Shown here in pieces: positions 42,757 through 53,634 of a stretch of 64,000 nt of DNA (within the stretch, counting starts at the first letter, position 1; each line of letters starts with the position of its first letter). The DNA comes from Caldisericota bacterium (GTDB lineage Bacteria; Caldisericota; JANLFM01), in the NCBI GenBank assembly GCA_024655965.1, contig JANLFL010000001.1:154120-218119 (forward strand), written 5' to 3'. The notes under the pieces are model-generated. The model was not told where the DNA came from. It saw only the letters and a program-made list of their open reading frames with translations, and did no database searches. The translations under genes and the position numbers were made by a program.

Positions 42757-43488
42757 ATGAAAGACCAGGTTAGGGAAATTCTGGAGAAATTTAAAATCGA
42801 GGGGGAGTTCCACCGGCCCCCTCCCCCTCCCTCCCTTCTTCCCCAATTCATCGACCACACCCTGCTAAAGCCAGAGGGAACACAGGAGGACATTCTCAAA
42901 CTCTGCCGGGAAGCGAAAAAGGTTAAATTCTATTCAGTCTGCATTCACCCCTGCTGGATCCCCTTGGCAAAGAGAGAACTCGGGGATTCGGGGGTCCAAC
43001 TGGGAACTGTGGTGGGTTTCCCCCTGGGAGCTGATTCCCCAGATTCTAAACTTGAGGAAGCCCTCTGGTGCGTTCGCCATGGGGCGAACGAAATCGATAT
43101 GGTGATGAACATCGGATTTTTGAAGTCGGGAAACCTCAAGGCTTGCCAGGATGAAATTCAAAGTATCGTGGAAAAGACCAAAGTCCCGGTGAAAGTGATC
43201 ATCGAGACCTGCCTTCTGACGGACGAGGAAAAGGTCCTTTCCACCCTTCTGGTGGTTCAGGCTGGGGCGGCATTTGTAAAGACCTCCACGGGGTTTTCAA
43301 CCGGGGGCGCAAAAGTGGAGGACGTCAAACTCCTGCGTTACGCCTCTCAGGGGAAAATCAAAGTCAAAGCCTCGGGAGGGATTAGAACGCTATCCCAGGC
43401 CCTGGAAATGATCCAAGCAGGGGCTGATAGGATTGGGACCTCCTCGGGGATGAAAATCATCGAGGAAGCGAAAGGAACTCCGCTATAG
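42757..43488 (+). CDS. deoC: Deoxyribose-phosphate aldolase
   Basis: A 243-residue class I aldolase that splits 2-deoxyribose 5-phosphate to acetaldehyde and glyceraldehyde 3-phosphate. Visible: IDHTLLKPEGT, TVVGFPLG, GANEIDMVMNIG, the Schiff-base lysine in AAFVKTSTGFSTGGA, and KASGGIRT. About 25 extra residues precede the usual N-terminus. Located 1 nt after tpiA, whose substrate it produces, and near cdd, forming a deoxynucleoside-to-glycolysis route. Confidence 0.95.
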   Translation: MKDQVREILEKFKIEGEFHRPPPPPSLLPQFIDHTLLKPEGTQEDILKLCREAKKVKFYSVCIHPCWIPLAKRELGDSGVQLGTVVGFPLGADSPDSKLEEALWCVRHGANEIDMVMNIGFLKSGNLKACQDEIQSIVEKTKVPVKVIIETCLLTDEEKVLSTLLVVQAGAAFVKTSTGFSTGGAKVEDVKLLRYASQGKIKVKASGGIRTLSQALEMIQAGADRIGTSSGMKIIEEAKGTPL

Positions 43489-44273
43489 AACAGAGGGCCT
43501 CGGGCGATATAGAACAGAAACAGAAAAGGAGGACCGCGCTCCTGCTTTCACTGATTGGAGTTTTCATCCTCCTCCTTGGTGGGTCGTTCCTCCTCCGCTA
43601 CCTCCAATCCGTTTCCCCTAAAGAGCCCCTGCCTGAAACATGGAATGAAGCCGGGAACATAATTATTTTGAATATTAATGGGGAGCAAGTAACCCAGAGG
43701 GAATGGGTGATTCAATTTCAAAAAACCAAGAACACTCCCGAGAACCAGGGAAAGACCACCAGGGAGTTGAAGGTTGAGACCTTAAAAGAGCTTTTAAAAG
43801 GAAAAGCGGTATTTGTTGAAGCCTGGGAAAAGGGTTTCAAGGTTAGCGGGGAGGAAGCAAGGGCTTACGTGCAAGAACTCAAAAAAGAGCTCCAGTCGGG
43901 GGGATTGCCCTCGGAAGAGGAACAATTTTTTTCAAATTTCATCAGGGGGCTGGAAATTAGCGAAGAGGAGTACTGGGGAAAGATCGCCCCGGAGGAATAC
44001 CTCATCCTTTTACCCCAGATTCACCTTAAGGAGAGCCTCTTCAATTCTTTCCCAGCCCCTTCCTCCCAGGAGATCGATGATTTCCTCGCGGAGCACCCGG
44101 AGTTGGGGGAATTAACCAAAGAGGAAATCGCCTCCAGGGCAAAAGAGACGAAATTTTCCAGCTTTTGGGAGGACTACTGCAGGGAAATTTTAAAAAAAGC
44201 GAAAATTGAGATCCTCTCACCCGATTTAAAGGAGATTCAAGACGAGGCTTTCAGGGACCTCGGTCTCCTCTGA
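43485..44273 (+). CDS. Membrane-anchored SurA-N-like protein without a canonical start codon
   Basis: The frame open from 43431 to 44273 contains a clear N-terminal anchor (QKQKRRTALLLSLIG, then a hydrophobic stretch to RYLQSV). A SurA N-terminal-like chaperone region follows (INGEQVTQREW, LKELLKGKAVFVEAWEKG, EEARAYVQELKKEL). No peptidyl-prolyl isomerase domain is present. The first ATG/GTG/TTG in this frame is the TTG at 43668, which would drop the membrane anchor. The best start is an ATA at 43485, forming ATAG with the deoC stop and preceded by AAAGGA at 8 nt; another ATA is at 43509. An AUA start or an ATG-to-ATA error is possible. Function probably periplasmic/extracellular folding, by weak similarity. 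Confidence 0.6.
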   Translation: MEQRASGDIEQKQKRRTALLLSLIGVFILLLGGSFLLRYLQSVSPKEPLPETWNEAGNIIILNINGEQVTQREWVIQFQKTKNTPENQGKTTRELKVETLKELLKGKAVFVEAWEKGFKVSGEEARAYVQELKKELQSGGLPSEEEQFFSNFIRGLEISEEEYWGKIAPEEYLILLPQIHLKESLFNSFPAPSSQEIDDFLAEHPELGELTKEEIASRAKETKFSSFWEDYCREILKKAKIEILSPDLKEIQDEAFRDLGLL

Positions 44274-44347
44274 AGGGCCTTTTTGCTGATGCGCTCTTAC
44301 GGATATTTGGGGAAAAAGCCTTCATCCAGGGCCAAGGAGAAGAAGCC

Positions 44348-45121
44348 ATGCCCCTTTTAAAAGCCACCGGGTTCGTTTTAAAAACCAGGTCCTGGGGTGA
44401 AGGGGATAAACTCGCAACTTTCTTCACCCGGGAAAAGGGGAAAATCTTCGGGGTTGTACGGGGAGCGAGAAAACCAAAAAGCCACTGGGGCGGGGCCCTC
44501 GAACCAATGACCCTGCTCGATTTAATGGTCTACGAAAAAGGGGGGCGCCATACCCTTACCCAGTGCCAGATTGTGAAAAGCTTCAGAACGCTCAGACAGC
44601 CTGGGATTTCGGGATCAACAGCCCTTTTTTTGACGGAACTGGTGGATAAACTCACCACGGAGGAGGACCCCAACCCCGAAGCATTTAACCAGTTGGAACT
44701 TGCTTTAAGCGCCCTGGAAAGCGGCTTTCCACCTCTTTCGGTTTCCCTTTCATTCACTTTAAAATTCCTAAACCTCCTTGGCTTTTGGCCCCTGATGGAT
44801 GTTTGTGCATCCTGCGGGAAAAGGATCGAGGGGGGAATGTTTACTTTTAACCCCAAATCCGGGGGGCTAATCTGCCCTGATTGCCAAGGCTTGCTCTCCG
44901 GGAACGTTTCTCTTGGGGAAAGAACCATTAATCGAATCAAAATCCTGCTCCATTCCACGTACCCGGAACTCAGGGACCAGGCCGAGGACCTCGAGCTAAA
45001 CGAGCTCCTCCTCTCCTTCCTCCGATCCCAGCTGGGGATGGAAACCTCAAAAGTGAAAACTTTTCTGGAAAAGCTCGAAAAGGAACAAAACTGGGGAAAT
45101 TTTCCCAATTCACTTCGGTAG
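44348..45121 (+). CDS. recO: DNA repair protein RecO
   Basis: A 257-residue RecO: N-terminal OB fold (TGFVLKTRSWGEGDKLATFF, RGARKPKS), helical middle, and a zinc-binding CASCGKR ... CPDC pair near 155-180. With RecR it loads RecA on SSB-coated DNA. AAGGAG lies 9 nt before the ATG. In Firmicutes era usually precedes recO; here the SurA-like gene does. Confidence 0.94.
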   Translation: MPLLKATGFVLKTRSWGEGDKLATFFTREKGKIFGVVRGARKPKSHWGGALEPMTLLDLMVYEKGGRHTLTQCQIVKSFRTLRQPGISGSTALFLTELVDKLTTEEDPNPEAFNQLELALSALESGFPPLSVSLSFTLKFLNLLGFWPLMDVCASCGKRIEGGMFTFNPKSGGLICPDCQGLLSGNVSLGERTINRIKILLHSTYPELRDQAEDLELNELLLSFLRSQLGMETSKVKTFLEKLEKEQNWGNFPNSLR

Positions 45122-45178
45122 ACCCCTTTTTTGGATCTCTTGGACTAGCCTCCTCCGACGATAAAAAGGAGTATTATT

Positions 45179-45207
45179 TTGACAAATAAAGGGATTTGGA
45201 TCAAAAT
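45179..45207 (+). promoter_or_regulatory. Candidate promoter of glyQ
   Basis: A perfect TTGACA (45179-45184), 17-bp spacer and CAAAAT (45202-45207), 19 bp before the glyQ ATG. There is no T-box or other leader between it and the gene, unlike many Firmicute glycyl-tRNA synthetase operons, and no clear ribosome binding site. Confidence 0.5.
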
Positions 45208-45226
45208 TTTTTTTTAAATCAATCAC

Positions 45227-46081
45227 ATGAATTTACAGGATTTAATCCTAAACCTTGAGAGATTCTGGGCGGACCAGGGGTGCGTAATTGAGCAACCTTA
45301 CGACCTCGAGGTCGGAGCGGGAACAATGCACCCCGCAACTTTTTTTAGGGTACTTGGTCCTCGCCCGTGGAAGACTGCTTACGTTCAACCATCAAGAAGG
45401 CCTGCTGACGGGAGATTCGGTGAAAACCCCTACCGCCTTTACCGTCATTTCCAGTTTCAGGTGATCCTGAAGCCATCCCCGATCGATGTACAAGAAATGT
45501 ATCTGGAATCCCTTCAAGCAATCGGCCTGGATTTAAAGGAACACGACATCCGCTTCGAAGAGGACAACTGGGAATCCCCCACCCTTGGTGCCTGGGGAAC
45601 TGGCTGGCAGGTCACCCTTGACGGCCTTGAGATAACTCAATTCACCTACTTTCAACAAGCCGGAGGATACGATTTGAAGCCCATTTCCGCGGAGCTCACC
45701 TACGGCCTGGAACGGCTTTGCATGTACCTTCAAGGGGTGCGAAACGTTTTCAAAGTAAGCTGGAACGAAGAAAACCTATACGGTGATCTTCATCACCGCC
45801 TTGAGGTGGAAGCCTGCAAGTACTCGTTTTTGAGGGCTGACGTCGATCGGCTCTGGCAAATGTTCGACCTTTTCGAGAAGGAAGCAAAGTTGTGCATCGA
45901 ACACAAACTGGCCTACCCGGCATATGAATATGCCCTAAAGCTTTCCCACACCTTTAACGTTCTTGATGCCAGGGGCGCTTTAAGCGTCGCCCAGAGGGCT
46001 GAGGTAATCGGCCGCATCCGGGAGATGGCAAGGGAAAGCGCGAGGTTATACCTGGAGGGTGAAAGTGGACCTTCTCTTTGA
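45227..46081 (+). CDS. glyQ: Glycyl-tRNA synthetase alpha subunit
   Basis: A 284-residue class II catalytic subunit of the tetrameric (alpha2beta2) enzyme. Signatures: [59 protein letters not shown], and [15 protein letters not shown]. The two-subunit form is found in most bacteria except actinobacteria and a few others. It overlaps glyS by 23 nt. Confidence 0.97.
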   Translation: MNLQDLILNLERFWADQGCVIEQPYDLEVGAGTMHPATFFRVLGPRPWKTAYVQPSRRPADGRFGENPYRLYRHFQFQVILKPSPIDVQEMYLESLQAIGLDLKEHDIRFEEDNWESPTLGAWGTGWQVTLDGLEITQFTYFQQAGGYDLKPISAELTYGLERLCMYLQGVRNVFKVSWNEENLYGDLHHRLEVEACKYSFLRADVDRLWQMFDLFEKEAKLCIEHKLAYPAYEYALKLSHTFNVLDARGALSVAQRAEVIGRIREMARESARLYLEGESGPSL

Positions 46082-48095
46082 GTTAGGAACCGAGGAGATC
46101 CCGGCAAGGTTCCTCGAGGAGACAATAAATCAGCTCAAAAACCGGGCTTTAGAGCTCTTGAATAATTCTGCATTCAAGTTCAGAGAACTTGAATGCTGGG
46201 GGACCCCGAGGAGGCTTACCATTTATGCCTGGGACTTGGAATTCGATTCCTCGCAAGCAGTTTCGCGCAAGAAGGGGCCACCCAAGAACATTGCCTTCAA
46301 GGAGGACGGAACACCAACCCCCGCCCTTCTGGGTTTCCTGAAAAAGGAAAACGGGCAAATTGAGGACATTGAGGTTCAGGACGGTTACGTCTTTTTAAAA
46401 AAACCCGAAGAAAGAAACCCCAGGGAAATCCTTTCCGGGTTACTCACTGAGGCCGTCAAGGGCTTATCTTTCCCCAAAACCATGCGCTGGGGGGATGGGG
46501 AATTCTCTTTCGTCCGCCCCGTGAGATGGGTATGTGCTTTGTGGGGTGAGGAACCTTTGGAAATTTCCATCTTCGGGATGGAGAGCACTCCAACTTCTTA
46601 CGGCCTCCGGTTTTTTTCTGGGCCCGTGAGGATTGAAAGACCCCAAGATTACGAAGCAGTCCTTGAGGAGAACTTCGTCATGGTCCGACCTCAAAAAAGA
46701 AGGGAGAGGCTGGAAAGGCTTTCCCTCAGCCTGGCAATGGAGATAGGAGGGAAACCTTTCTGGCCTGAGGGGCTTCTCGAGGAACTGGTATACCTTCTGG
46801 AATACCCCACCCCCTTCCGGGGAAGCTTCCCCGAGGAATACCTCTCTCTTCCTTCCGATGTCCTGATCACCACCATGCGACACCACCAGAAGCATCTTCC
46901 CATCGTCGACCCCCATGGCAACTTAATGAACTATTTCATCTGTTTTCGAAACGGGCCAGCTCTGGGAGAAGACATCGTCATTCGGGGGAACGAACAAGCC
47001 CTCACAGGGCGCCTGGAAGACGCTCGCCTCTTCTTCCTCCGGGACAGCAAGAGGAAACTTATAGAAAGGGTTCCAGACCTCAAAGGGATTTTGTTTTACG
47101 AAAAGCTGGGATCCCTCCTGGAAAAAACGAAAAGGGTGGAGGAAATTTCCTCGCTTCTCTGCGACCTTTTGGGGATCAAAGAAGGGGAGAAGGAGAAGGT
47201 TTTGAGGACCGCCTTGCTTTGCAAAGCAGACCTCACTACTTCCCTTGTTCAGGAATTCCCAGAACTCCAGGGGATAATGGGAAGGGAATTCGCCATCCTG
47301 GACGGGGAGGACATGGAGGTTGCAAGGGGGATCGCCGATCATTACCTCCCCAGATTTTTCGGAGACAAGTGCCCAGATTCCTTAACCGGTACGATAGTCT
47401 CCCTTGCGGATCGGATCGACACCCTGACCTGCTTCTTTGCTTTAGGGATGGAACCTTCGGGTTCCTCGGATCCCCTTGCCTTGAGGCGCAACGGTCAGGG
47501 TTTAATCTCCATTCTCTTTGAAAAACAGCTCCCCCTCGATCTTAAAACGCTAATTGAAACAGGGAAAAAAGCCTGCCTTGAACTTGTTCCCCTGTCCGAG
47601 GAGAGGGAAAAGAGCCTCCTGGAATTCCTCATCCAGAGGCTCTGGTTTGCCCTTGAAGAGGAAGGTTACTCCTTCGAGGAGATCTCCTGCGTAATAAAAG
47701 GGCCAACCTTAGTCCTTCAGGAGGTAAAGGAAAAAGCCATGCTTCTTCGAGACCTTGAAGAGGAGGAACTTAAAAATCTGGTCTTCTCCTTCAAGAGGAT
47801 CAAAAACATCCTTAAATCAGCGGGGACTTTTGAACCGGGAATCAAACCGGAGTTAATGGAGGGTGAGGAAAAAGATTTATTCCAAAAAGTGGAAGAACTT
47901 TCCCGAAGAGATTATCCTCGCCCCAAGCTCCTCCTTCAAAGCCTCCTCGAGCTTTCCCCAAAAATCGGAAATTTCTTCGAAAAAATCATGGTCATGGTGG
48001 ATGACGAGGAGAAAAGGAGAAACAGGCTGACGATACTTTCAAAAACCATGGAATTCCTGGCCAGGTTCGGGGATTTCTCGGCCTTGCCTTTTTAA
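46059..48095 (+). CDS. glyS: Glycyl-tRNA synthetase beta subunit
   Basis: A 678-residue tRNA-binding subunit, starting GTG at 46059 inside glyQ ([14 protein letters not shown]). Other features: the HD-like core region ([41 protein letters not shown]) and the C-terminal anticodon-binding region ([19 protein letters not shown]). It is needed for tRNA-Gly charging with GlyQ. Confidence 0.97.
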   Translation: MKVDLLFELGTEEIPARFLEETINQLKNRALELLNNSAFKFRELECWGTPRRLTIYAWDLEFDSSQAVSRKKGPPKNIAFKEDGTPTPALLGFLKKENGQIEDIEVQDGYVFLKKPEERNPREILSGLLTEAVKGLSFPKTMRWGDGEFSFVRPVRWVCALWGEEPLEISIFGMESTPTSYGLRFFSGPVRIERPQDYEAVLEENFVMVRPQKRRERLERLSLSLAMEIGGKPFWPEGLLEELVYLLEYPTPFRGSFPEEYLSLPSDVLITTMRHHQKHLPIVDPHGNLMNYFICFRNGPALGEDIVIRGNEQALTGRLEDARLFFLRDSKRKLIERVPDLKGILFYEKLGSLLEKTKRVEEISSLLCDLLGIKEGEKEKVLRTALLCKADLTTSLVQEFPELQGIMGREFAILDGEDMEVARGIADHYLPRFFGDKCPDSLTGTIVSLADRIDTLTCFFALGMEPSGSSDPLALRRNGQGLISILFEKQLPLDLKTLIETGKKACLELVPLSEEREKSLLEFLIQRLWFALEEEGYSFEEISCVIKGPTLVLQEVKEKAMLLRDLEEEELKNLVFSFKRIKNILKSAGTFEPGIKPELMEGEEKDLFQKVEELSRRDYPRPKLLLQSLLELSPKIGNFFEKIMVMVDDEEKRRNRLTILSKTMEFLARFGDFSALPF

Positions 48096-48124
48096 AACAC
48101 CACATTTTTTACGGAGGTACGAAA

Positions 48125-50821
48125 ATGCCAAAGAGAGTTTACGATTTCCACGAAGGAACCGGAAAAATGAAGGATCTTTTGGGAGGAAAGGGCGCGGGCT
48201 TAGCGGAGATGAGCCGAATCGGGCTCCCAGTTCCCCCTGGGTTTACCATCACCACCGAAGCCTGCCTCGAATTCCAAGCCAAGGGAGGAAAGGATATCGA
48301 TCCCCAGCTCTGGGAAGAGGTCCTGGAACACTTAAAAAAGCTCGAAGAGAAAGCCGGAAAGAAATTCGGCTCTGTGGAAAACCCGCTTCTGGTCTCCGTG
48401 AGATCAGGAGCTCCCATATCCATGCCCGGGATGATGGACACGGTATTAAATTTAGGCCTTAATGACCAAACCGTGGAAGGACTCGCTCGCCTGACCGGGA
48501 ATCCCCGCTTCGCATATGATTCCTACCGTCGTTTTCTGACCATGTTCGGAAACGTGGTCCTGGGTATTCCTCACGACAAGTTCGAGCACATCCTGGAGCA
48601 GTTCAAAGGAAAATACGGGGTGAAACTTGACACGGAACTCTCCACCGAGGCCCTCAAGGAAATCGTGGAAGCAATCAAGAAAATGGTCAAAGAGGAATTA
48701 AAGATGGATTTCCCCCAGGATCCCCTTGAACAACTTAAATTGGCGGTGAAAGCCGTTTTCCTCTCCTGGAATAACGAGCGGGCGATTGCTTACCGGAAAT
48801 TTAACAAAATCCCGGAAACTTTGGGAACTGCGGTGAACGTCCAGATGATGGTCTTTGGGAACATGGGTTCAGATTCGGGGACAGGAGTTGCCTTCACCCG
48901 GAATCCCGCCACCGGAGAAAAGGTGGTCTTTGGAGAATACCTGCTTAACGCCCAGGGAGAGGATGTAGTTGCGGGAATCCGCACCCCAAAGCCCATTTCG
49001 GCGATGAAGGACGAGCTTCCCCAGACTTACCAGCAGTTCATGGAAACCTGCGCTCTTCTTGAAAAACACTTCAGGGACATTCAGGACATCGAGTTCACGG
49101 TGGAGAGGGGGAAACTTTACCTGCTTCAAACCCGTTCCGGAAAAAGGACTGCAAGGGCGGCGGTAAAAGTGGCAGTGGATATGGTCAGGGAGGGTTTGAT
49201 CTCCAAAGAGGAAGCGGTGATGAGGGTTGAGCCCAACCAGATTTACCAGCTTCTCCTCCCCCACTTCGACGAGAACGACAAAAAGGAAGCGGTGAAGAGA
49301 GGTGATTACCTCGCCAAGGGAGTCAACGCTTCCCCCGGAGCTGCAACAGGGAAGGCGGTATTCGATCCGGATACCGCTGAAGAAATGGGGAAGAGAGGGG
49401 AGGCTGTCATTCTGGTTCGGGCTGAAACCTCCCCTGACGATGTTCACGGGATGATCATGGCTAAAGGAATTCTCACCGCTCGAGGGGGAGCAACTTCTCA
49501 CGCCGCAGTGGTTGCCCGCTCCATTGGAAAACCCTGCGTAACCGGTTGCGAGGCGATCAAGGTCGATTTAGAGGGTCGTTCCTTCTCGGCGAACGGAATC
49601 AAAATTAAGGAAGGCGATTACATCTCGATTGACGGAGCAACTGGAGAGGTCTTTAGGGGTAAGATCAAGACCGAGGAAACAAAATTCTCCGAAGAAAAGG
49701 AGTTGCAGACGATACTCAGCTGGGCTGATGAATTCCGCAAGCTTCAGGTCTGGGCCAATGCTGATTATCCAAGGGATGCCCAAAAAGCCAGGGAGTTTGG
49801 CGCCCAGGGAATCGGCCTCTGCCGAACGGAGCACATGTTCTTCGAGGAAGAGCGGCTTCCCATTGTCAGGAAAATGATCCTCGCTTCCTCAGAGGAAGAG
49901 CGCAAGGAAGCCCTGGACCAACTCCTCCCAATCCAGAAAGAGGATTTCAAGGGGATTTTCCGGGCAATGGACGGTCTGCCCGTGGTGATCAGGCTCCTTG
50001 ACCCTCCCCTTCATGAGTTCCTCCCCTCCTACGAGGAATTGCTGGTCGAGGTAACCAGGCTGCGGATCGAAGGAAAGGATCCCAAAGAGCTCGAGGAGAA
50101 GGAAAAGCTCTTGAAGGCGGTGGAGGGAATGAGGGAGATGAACCCCATGCTGGGACTCCGCGGATGCAGGTTGGGACTTGTCTTCCCAGCAATTAACGAA
50201 ATGCAAACCCGGGCGATCCTCACCGCGGCAATTGAAGTCTCCAAAGAGGGCGTCACCGCCCTTCCTGAGATCATGATCCCCCTCGTGGGGCACGTCAACG
50301 AACTAAAGGTGGTTCGAGACCAATTGGAGAAGGTTGCGGAGGAGATTACCAAGGAGAGCGGAGTAAAAGTCAATTACAAGTTCGGAACCATGATCGAAGT
50401 CCCCAGGGCTTGCTTGACAGCTGATCAGATAGCCTCTGTGGCCGATTTCTTCTCCTTCGGTACCAACGACTTGACCCAGATGACCTTCGCCTACTCCCGG
50501 GACGATGCCGAAGGGAAGTTCCTCTTCTCCTACCTGGAGAAGGGGATCCTCAAGGAGAACCCCTTCCAGGTTCTTGATCGGGAGGGAGTCGGGAAGCTTG
50601 TTAAAATGGCCGTGGAACAGGGAAGAAGCACAAATCCTTCCCTGAAAGTGGGAATTTGCGGTGAACACGGGGGTGAGCCTTCCTCCATTGAATTCTGCCA
50701 TCTGGTAGGGCTCAACTATGTTTCCTGCTCGCCATTCCGCGTTCCCATTGCCAGACTTTCCGCTGCCCAGGCAGCTCTGAAGGAAAAAATGGGCAAAATG
50801 GAAAAAATAGGAGAAGCTTAA
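48125..50821 (+). CDS. ppdK: Pyruvate, phosphate dikinase
   Basis: An 898-residue enzyme interconverting pyruvate + ATP + Pi and phosphoenolpyruvate + AMP + PPi. Domains: ATP-grasp (LLGGKGAGLAEMSRIGLPVP, RSGAPISMPGMMDTVLNLG), the phosphohistidine swivel domain (GGATSHAAVVARSIGKPCV), and the PEP-binding barrel (ARGIGLCRTEHMF-like GIGLCRTEHMFF, ICGEHGGEPSS). GGAGG precedes the ATG. Its position between glyS and dgt–dnaG–rpoD is seen in several Clostridia, where the gene functions in pyrophosphate-linked glycolysis. Confidence 0.97.
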   Translation: MPKRVYDFHEGTGKMKDLLGGKGAGLAEMSRIGLPVPPGFTITTEACLEFQAKGGKDIDPQLWEEVLEHLKKLEEKAGKKFGSVENPLLVSVRSGAPISMPGMMDTVLNLGLNDQTVEGLARLTGNPRFAYDSYRRFLTMFGNVVLGIPHDKFEHILEQFKGKYGVKLDTELSTEALKEIVEAIKKMVKEELKMDFPQDPLEQLKLAVKAVFLSWNNERAIAYRKFNKIPETLGTAVNVQMMVFGNMGSDSGTGVAFTRNPATGEKVVFGEYLLNAQGEDVVAGIRTPKPISAMKDELPQTYQQFMETCALLEKHFRDIQDIEFTVERGKLYLLQTRSGKRTARAAVKVAVDMVREGLISKEEAVMRVEPNQIYQLLLPHFDENDKKEAVKRGDYLAKGVNASPGAATGKAVFDPDTAEEMGKRGEAVILVRAETSPDDVHGMIMAKGILTARGGATSHAAVVARSIGKPCVTGCEAIKVDLEGRSFSANGIKIKEGDYISIDGATGEVFRGKIKTEETKFSEEKELQTILSWADEFRKLQVWANADYPRDAQKAREFGAQGIGLCRTEHMFFEEERLPIVRKMILASSEEERKEALDQLLPIQKEDFKGIFRAMDGLPVVIRLLDPPLHEFLPSYEELLVEVTRLRIEGKDPKELEEKEKLLKAVEGMREMNPMLGLRGCRLGLVFPAINEMQTRAILTAAIEVSKEGVTALPEIMIPLVGHVNELKVVRDQLEKVAEEITKESGVKVNYKFGTMIEVPRACLTADQIASVADFFSFGTNDLTQMTFAYSRDDAEGKFLFSYLEKGILKENPFQVLDREGVGKLVKMAVEQGRSTNPSLKVGICGEHGGEPSSIEFCHLVGLNYVSCSPFRVPIARLSAAQAALKEKMGKMEKIGEA

Positions 50822-50827
50822 AGAGGG

Positions 50828-51871
50828 ATGACCATCCGAGAGCGGCAAGAAGAACTGGAGGAGAAGATCCTTTCCCCCGTCGCTGCTCTCGCAAAGAAAA
50901 CCAGGGGAAGGCAAAGGCCGGAGAACGAATGTCCAATTAGGACCGCTTTTCAGCGTGATCGTGACCGGATTATTCACTCCAAAGCTTTCAGGCGCCTAAA
51001 ACACAAAACCCAGGTATACACTGATCCCTCGGGAGACCATTATCGTACGCGCCTGACCCATACCCTGGAAGTCTCTCAAATTGCTCGCACAATTGCCCGT
51101 GCCTTGCAGTTAAATGAGGACTTGACCGAGGCCATTGCATTGGGGCATGACCTCGGTCATCCTCCATTTGGCCACGCCGGAGAGGAAGCCTTAGACCATG
51201 CCCTGAAAAGCTTTGACCAGTCCTTGCATTTCTTTCACCCCGAACAAAGCCTGCGAGTGGTCGATTATCTGGAAAGGCAAAAAAAACCCGATGGTTCAGA
51301 AGAAATTGGACTGAACCTGACCTGGGAAGTGAGGGACGGAATCCTCCATCATTCAAAAGGGGAAAGGGAGATTAGCCTTGAGGGTCCCTCCACCCTTGAA
51401 GGGCAGATCGTCAAACTTGCAGACAGGGTTGCCTATTTAAACCACGATATTGACGATGCTTTGCGCGCGGGAACTTTAACTCCCGGGGAACTTCCCTTCC
51501 GGGAGGTTTTCGGGGTGGGTGGATCGGAATTGATAGATGTGGTTGTAAAGGACGTTGTGGAGGCAAGCGAGGGAAAGGACAGGATTTTAATTAGCCCCAG
51601 AATTAAGGAAATGCTCGACTTCCTCAAGGATTTCCTTTTTCAGGAAGTCTATCGGGACCCGGAGGCCAAAAAGGAGGAGGGCAAAATCAAAAGGATGATC
51701 GTGACGCTCTTCAATTTCTACATGGAAAATCCCCAAGCCCTCCCCCAGCTCAATTCCACCTACCCAGAAGGGGTTCCCCTTGCACAGGCGGTCACCGATT
51801 ACATCGCGGGCATGACCGACCGCTTCGCGGTGAAAACCTTCAGCCAATTTTTCCTCCCCCAACCCTGGTGA
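50828..51871 (+). CDS. dgt: dGTPase-like HD-domain triphosphohydrolase
   Basis: A 347-residue HD protein that splits dNTPs to deoxynucleosides and tripolyphosphate. Motifs: FQRDRDRIIHSKAFRRLKHKTQV, TRLTHTLEVSQIART, the metal site GHDLGHPPFGHAGE, and YLNHDIDDA. AGAGGG is just ahead of the ATG. Located directly before dnaG, as in many Clostridia; it is the shorter bacterial type rather than the E. coli one. Confidence 0.94.
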   Translation: MTIRERQEELEEKILSPVAALAKKTRGRQRPENECPIRTAFQRDRDRIIHSKAFRRLKHKTQVYTDPSGDHYRTRLTHTLEVSQIARTIARALQLNEDLTEAIALGHDLGHPPFGHAGEEALDHALKSFDQSLHFFHPEQSLRVVDYLERQKKPDGSEEIGLNLTWEVRDGILHHSKGEREISLEGPSTLEGQIVKLADRVAYLNHDIDDALRAGTLTPGELPFREVFGVGGSELIDVVVKDVVEASEGKDRILISPRIKEMLDFLKDFLFQEVYRDPEAKKEEGKIKRMIVTLFNFYMENPQALPQLNSTYPEGVPLAQAVTDYIAGMTDRFAVKTFSQFFLPQPW

Positions 51872-51874
51872 GAA

Positions 51875-53632
51875 ATGGCTGACTATTCTGAATTCCTGGA
51901 AAGGCTTAGGGCGGAGGTGGACATAGTTTCACTTGTTTCTGACTATGTCAACCTCCGAAGATCCGGGAAAAATTTTGTGGGGCTCTGTCCCTTTCACCAG
52001 GAAAAAACCCCCTCCTTCACCGTTTCCCCGGAGCGAAGGATGTTTTACTGCTTCGGGTGCCATGCTGGCGGGGACGCCATTTCCTTCCTGATGAAAATCG
52101 AAAAATTAACTTTCCCAGAAGCAGTGGAGGCCTTAGCTCGAAAACTGGGAATAAAGGTTCCCCAGGTTTCGGAGGAAGCCAAGGAGCAAAAGGATCTGCT
52201 CTTTAAGGTAAACGAGCTTGCCTGCTCATTCTTTGAGAAATGCCTTCACGGTCCCTCGGGAATTAAAGCAAAGGAGTACCTCTTAAAGAGAGGGGTGAAG
52301 GAGGAAACTCAAAGGGTTTTCCGACTGGGATACGCGCCTGAAAGCGGGGAGCTTTCAGAATTTTTAAAAAATAAAGGGATAAACCTGGAGCTTCTTTTCA
52401 AAGCCGGTTTAGTTACCGAAAAGGGAGGCAAGGAATTATTCCGAAATCGGTTAATTTTCCCCATCATGGACCTCAGAGGAAGGGTTATCGCCTTCGGGGG
52501 AAGAGCCCTGGATGATTCCCTGCCAAAATACTTGAATTCCGGCCAGACTCCCCTTTTCGAAAAAGGGCGGCATTTGTATGCCATTCACCTGGCAAAAAAG
52601 TCGGTTTCCGAAATTGGAAACGCGATCGTCGTTGAAGGATACATAGACGCCATTTCCTGTCACCAGGAGGGTTTTCAGAACGTGGTCGCTTCCCTGGGCA
52701 CAGCCTTGACCAGGGACCAGGTTGCCCTGCTTTCCCGATTCGCCAAAAAAGTCATCCTGGCTTATGACGCGGATATTGCTGGAGTGATGGCCACTATCCG
52801 CTCCTTTGAGCTTTTCGGGCAGATGGACATGGAGGTAAGGGTTGCCAGCCTCGAGGGATTTAAAGACCCGGATGAGCTTTTAAAAAATCGGAAATCCGCT
52901 GGTTTATCCCGGGCGATCTCCAGCTCAATCCCCGCTTTAGATTTCGCTTACGAGAAAATCCGCCAAAGATACGACTGGAAAGTCCCCCAGGAGAGAAAAG
53001 AGGGGGTCCTGGAAATCCTGAATTTAATTTCCACCATTGATTCCCCCCTTGACCAGGAAAAATACATAAAAAGGCTGGCCCTGGATTCCGGATACGGGGA
53101 AGACACCCTCTTCCTTCAGTTGAGAAAAAAGGAGAAGCCCACAACTCAAAAGCAAGCAAGGGAAAGACCCCTTGGTTTCGAGGAGATGGAGAGGATCAAA
53201 GCCAAGCTTCCCGCAGCGGAGGAAGCCTGCCTGAAACTTCTTTTTGAAGAACCCCAACTGATGGCCCTTGCAGAAAGGGAGCTGAACCCGGAGGACTTCT
53301 CCCACCCTCAGTTAAAAATTTTTTTTCAAAAAGCACTGGAACGCTTTAAAAAAGGGGAGGAAGACCTATATAATATCAACTTTGAGACCCCTGAGGATGT
53401 CTCCCTCCTTGCTCGGCTCCTCATGGAATCGCATCCTGGTTCCGAGGACCCGGAGAAGGAGCTTAAACAATGCATACTGAAAATAAAAAGGGATAGGCTT
53501 ACCCGGGATCAAAAGAGATTGAGTCAAGAAATTTCAGCCCTGGAGCGCTCTGGGGACACGGAATTATACCGGAAAAAACTTGAGGAACTTCAGATATTGG
53601 TGAATAAAATCAGGAGTCTAACTGTTAAATAA
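51875..53632 (+). CDS. dnaG: DNA primase
   Basis: A 585-residue primase that makes RNA primers at the replication fork. The N-terminal CHC2 zinc finger shows [11 protein letters not shown] and [11 protein letters not shown]. The TOPRIM core contains [17 protein letters not shown] and [11 protein letters not shown], and a DnaB-interacting C-terminal helix bundle follows. The start is 3 nt after dgt. Confidence 0.97.
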   Translation: MADYSEFLERLRAEVDIVSLVSDYVNLRRSGKNFVGLCPFHQEKTPSFTVSPERRMFYCFGCHAGGDAISFLMKIEKLTFPEAVEALARKLGIKVPQVSEEAKEQKDLLFKVNELACSFFEKCLHGPSGIKAKEYLLKRGVKEETQRVFRLGYAPESGELSEFLKNKGINLELLFKAGLVTEKGGKELFRNRLIFPIMDLRGRVIAFGGRALDDSLPKYLNSGQTPLFEKGRHLYAIHLAKKSVSEIGNAIVVEGYIDAISCHQEGFQNVVASLGTALTRDQVALLSRFAKKVILAYDADIAGVMATIRSFELFGQMDMEVRVASLEGFKDPDELLKNRKSAGLSRAISSSIPALDFAYEKIRQRYDWKVPQERKEGVLEILNLISTIDSPLDQEKYIKRLALDSGYGEDTLFLQLRKKEKPTTQKQARERPLGFEEMERIKAKLPAAEEACLKLLFEEPQLMALAERELNPEDFSHPQLKIFFQKALERFKKGEEDLYNINFETPEDVSLLARLLMESHPGSEDPEKELKQCILKIKRDRLTRDQKRLSQEISALERSGDTELYRKKLEELQILVNKIRSLTVK

Positions 53633-53634
53633 GG

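Noticed and set aside
45121-45226. T-box leader for glyQS
   Set aside because: No specifier hairpin or GGGTGGNACCGCG motif is present; only a promoter-like sequence is seen.
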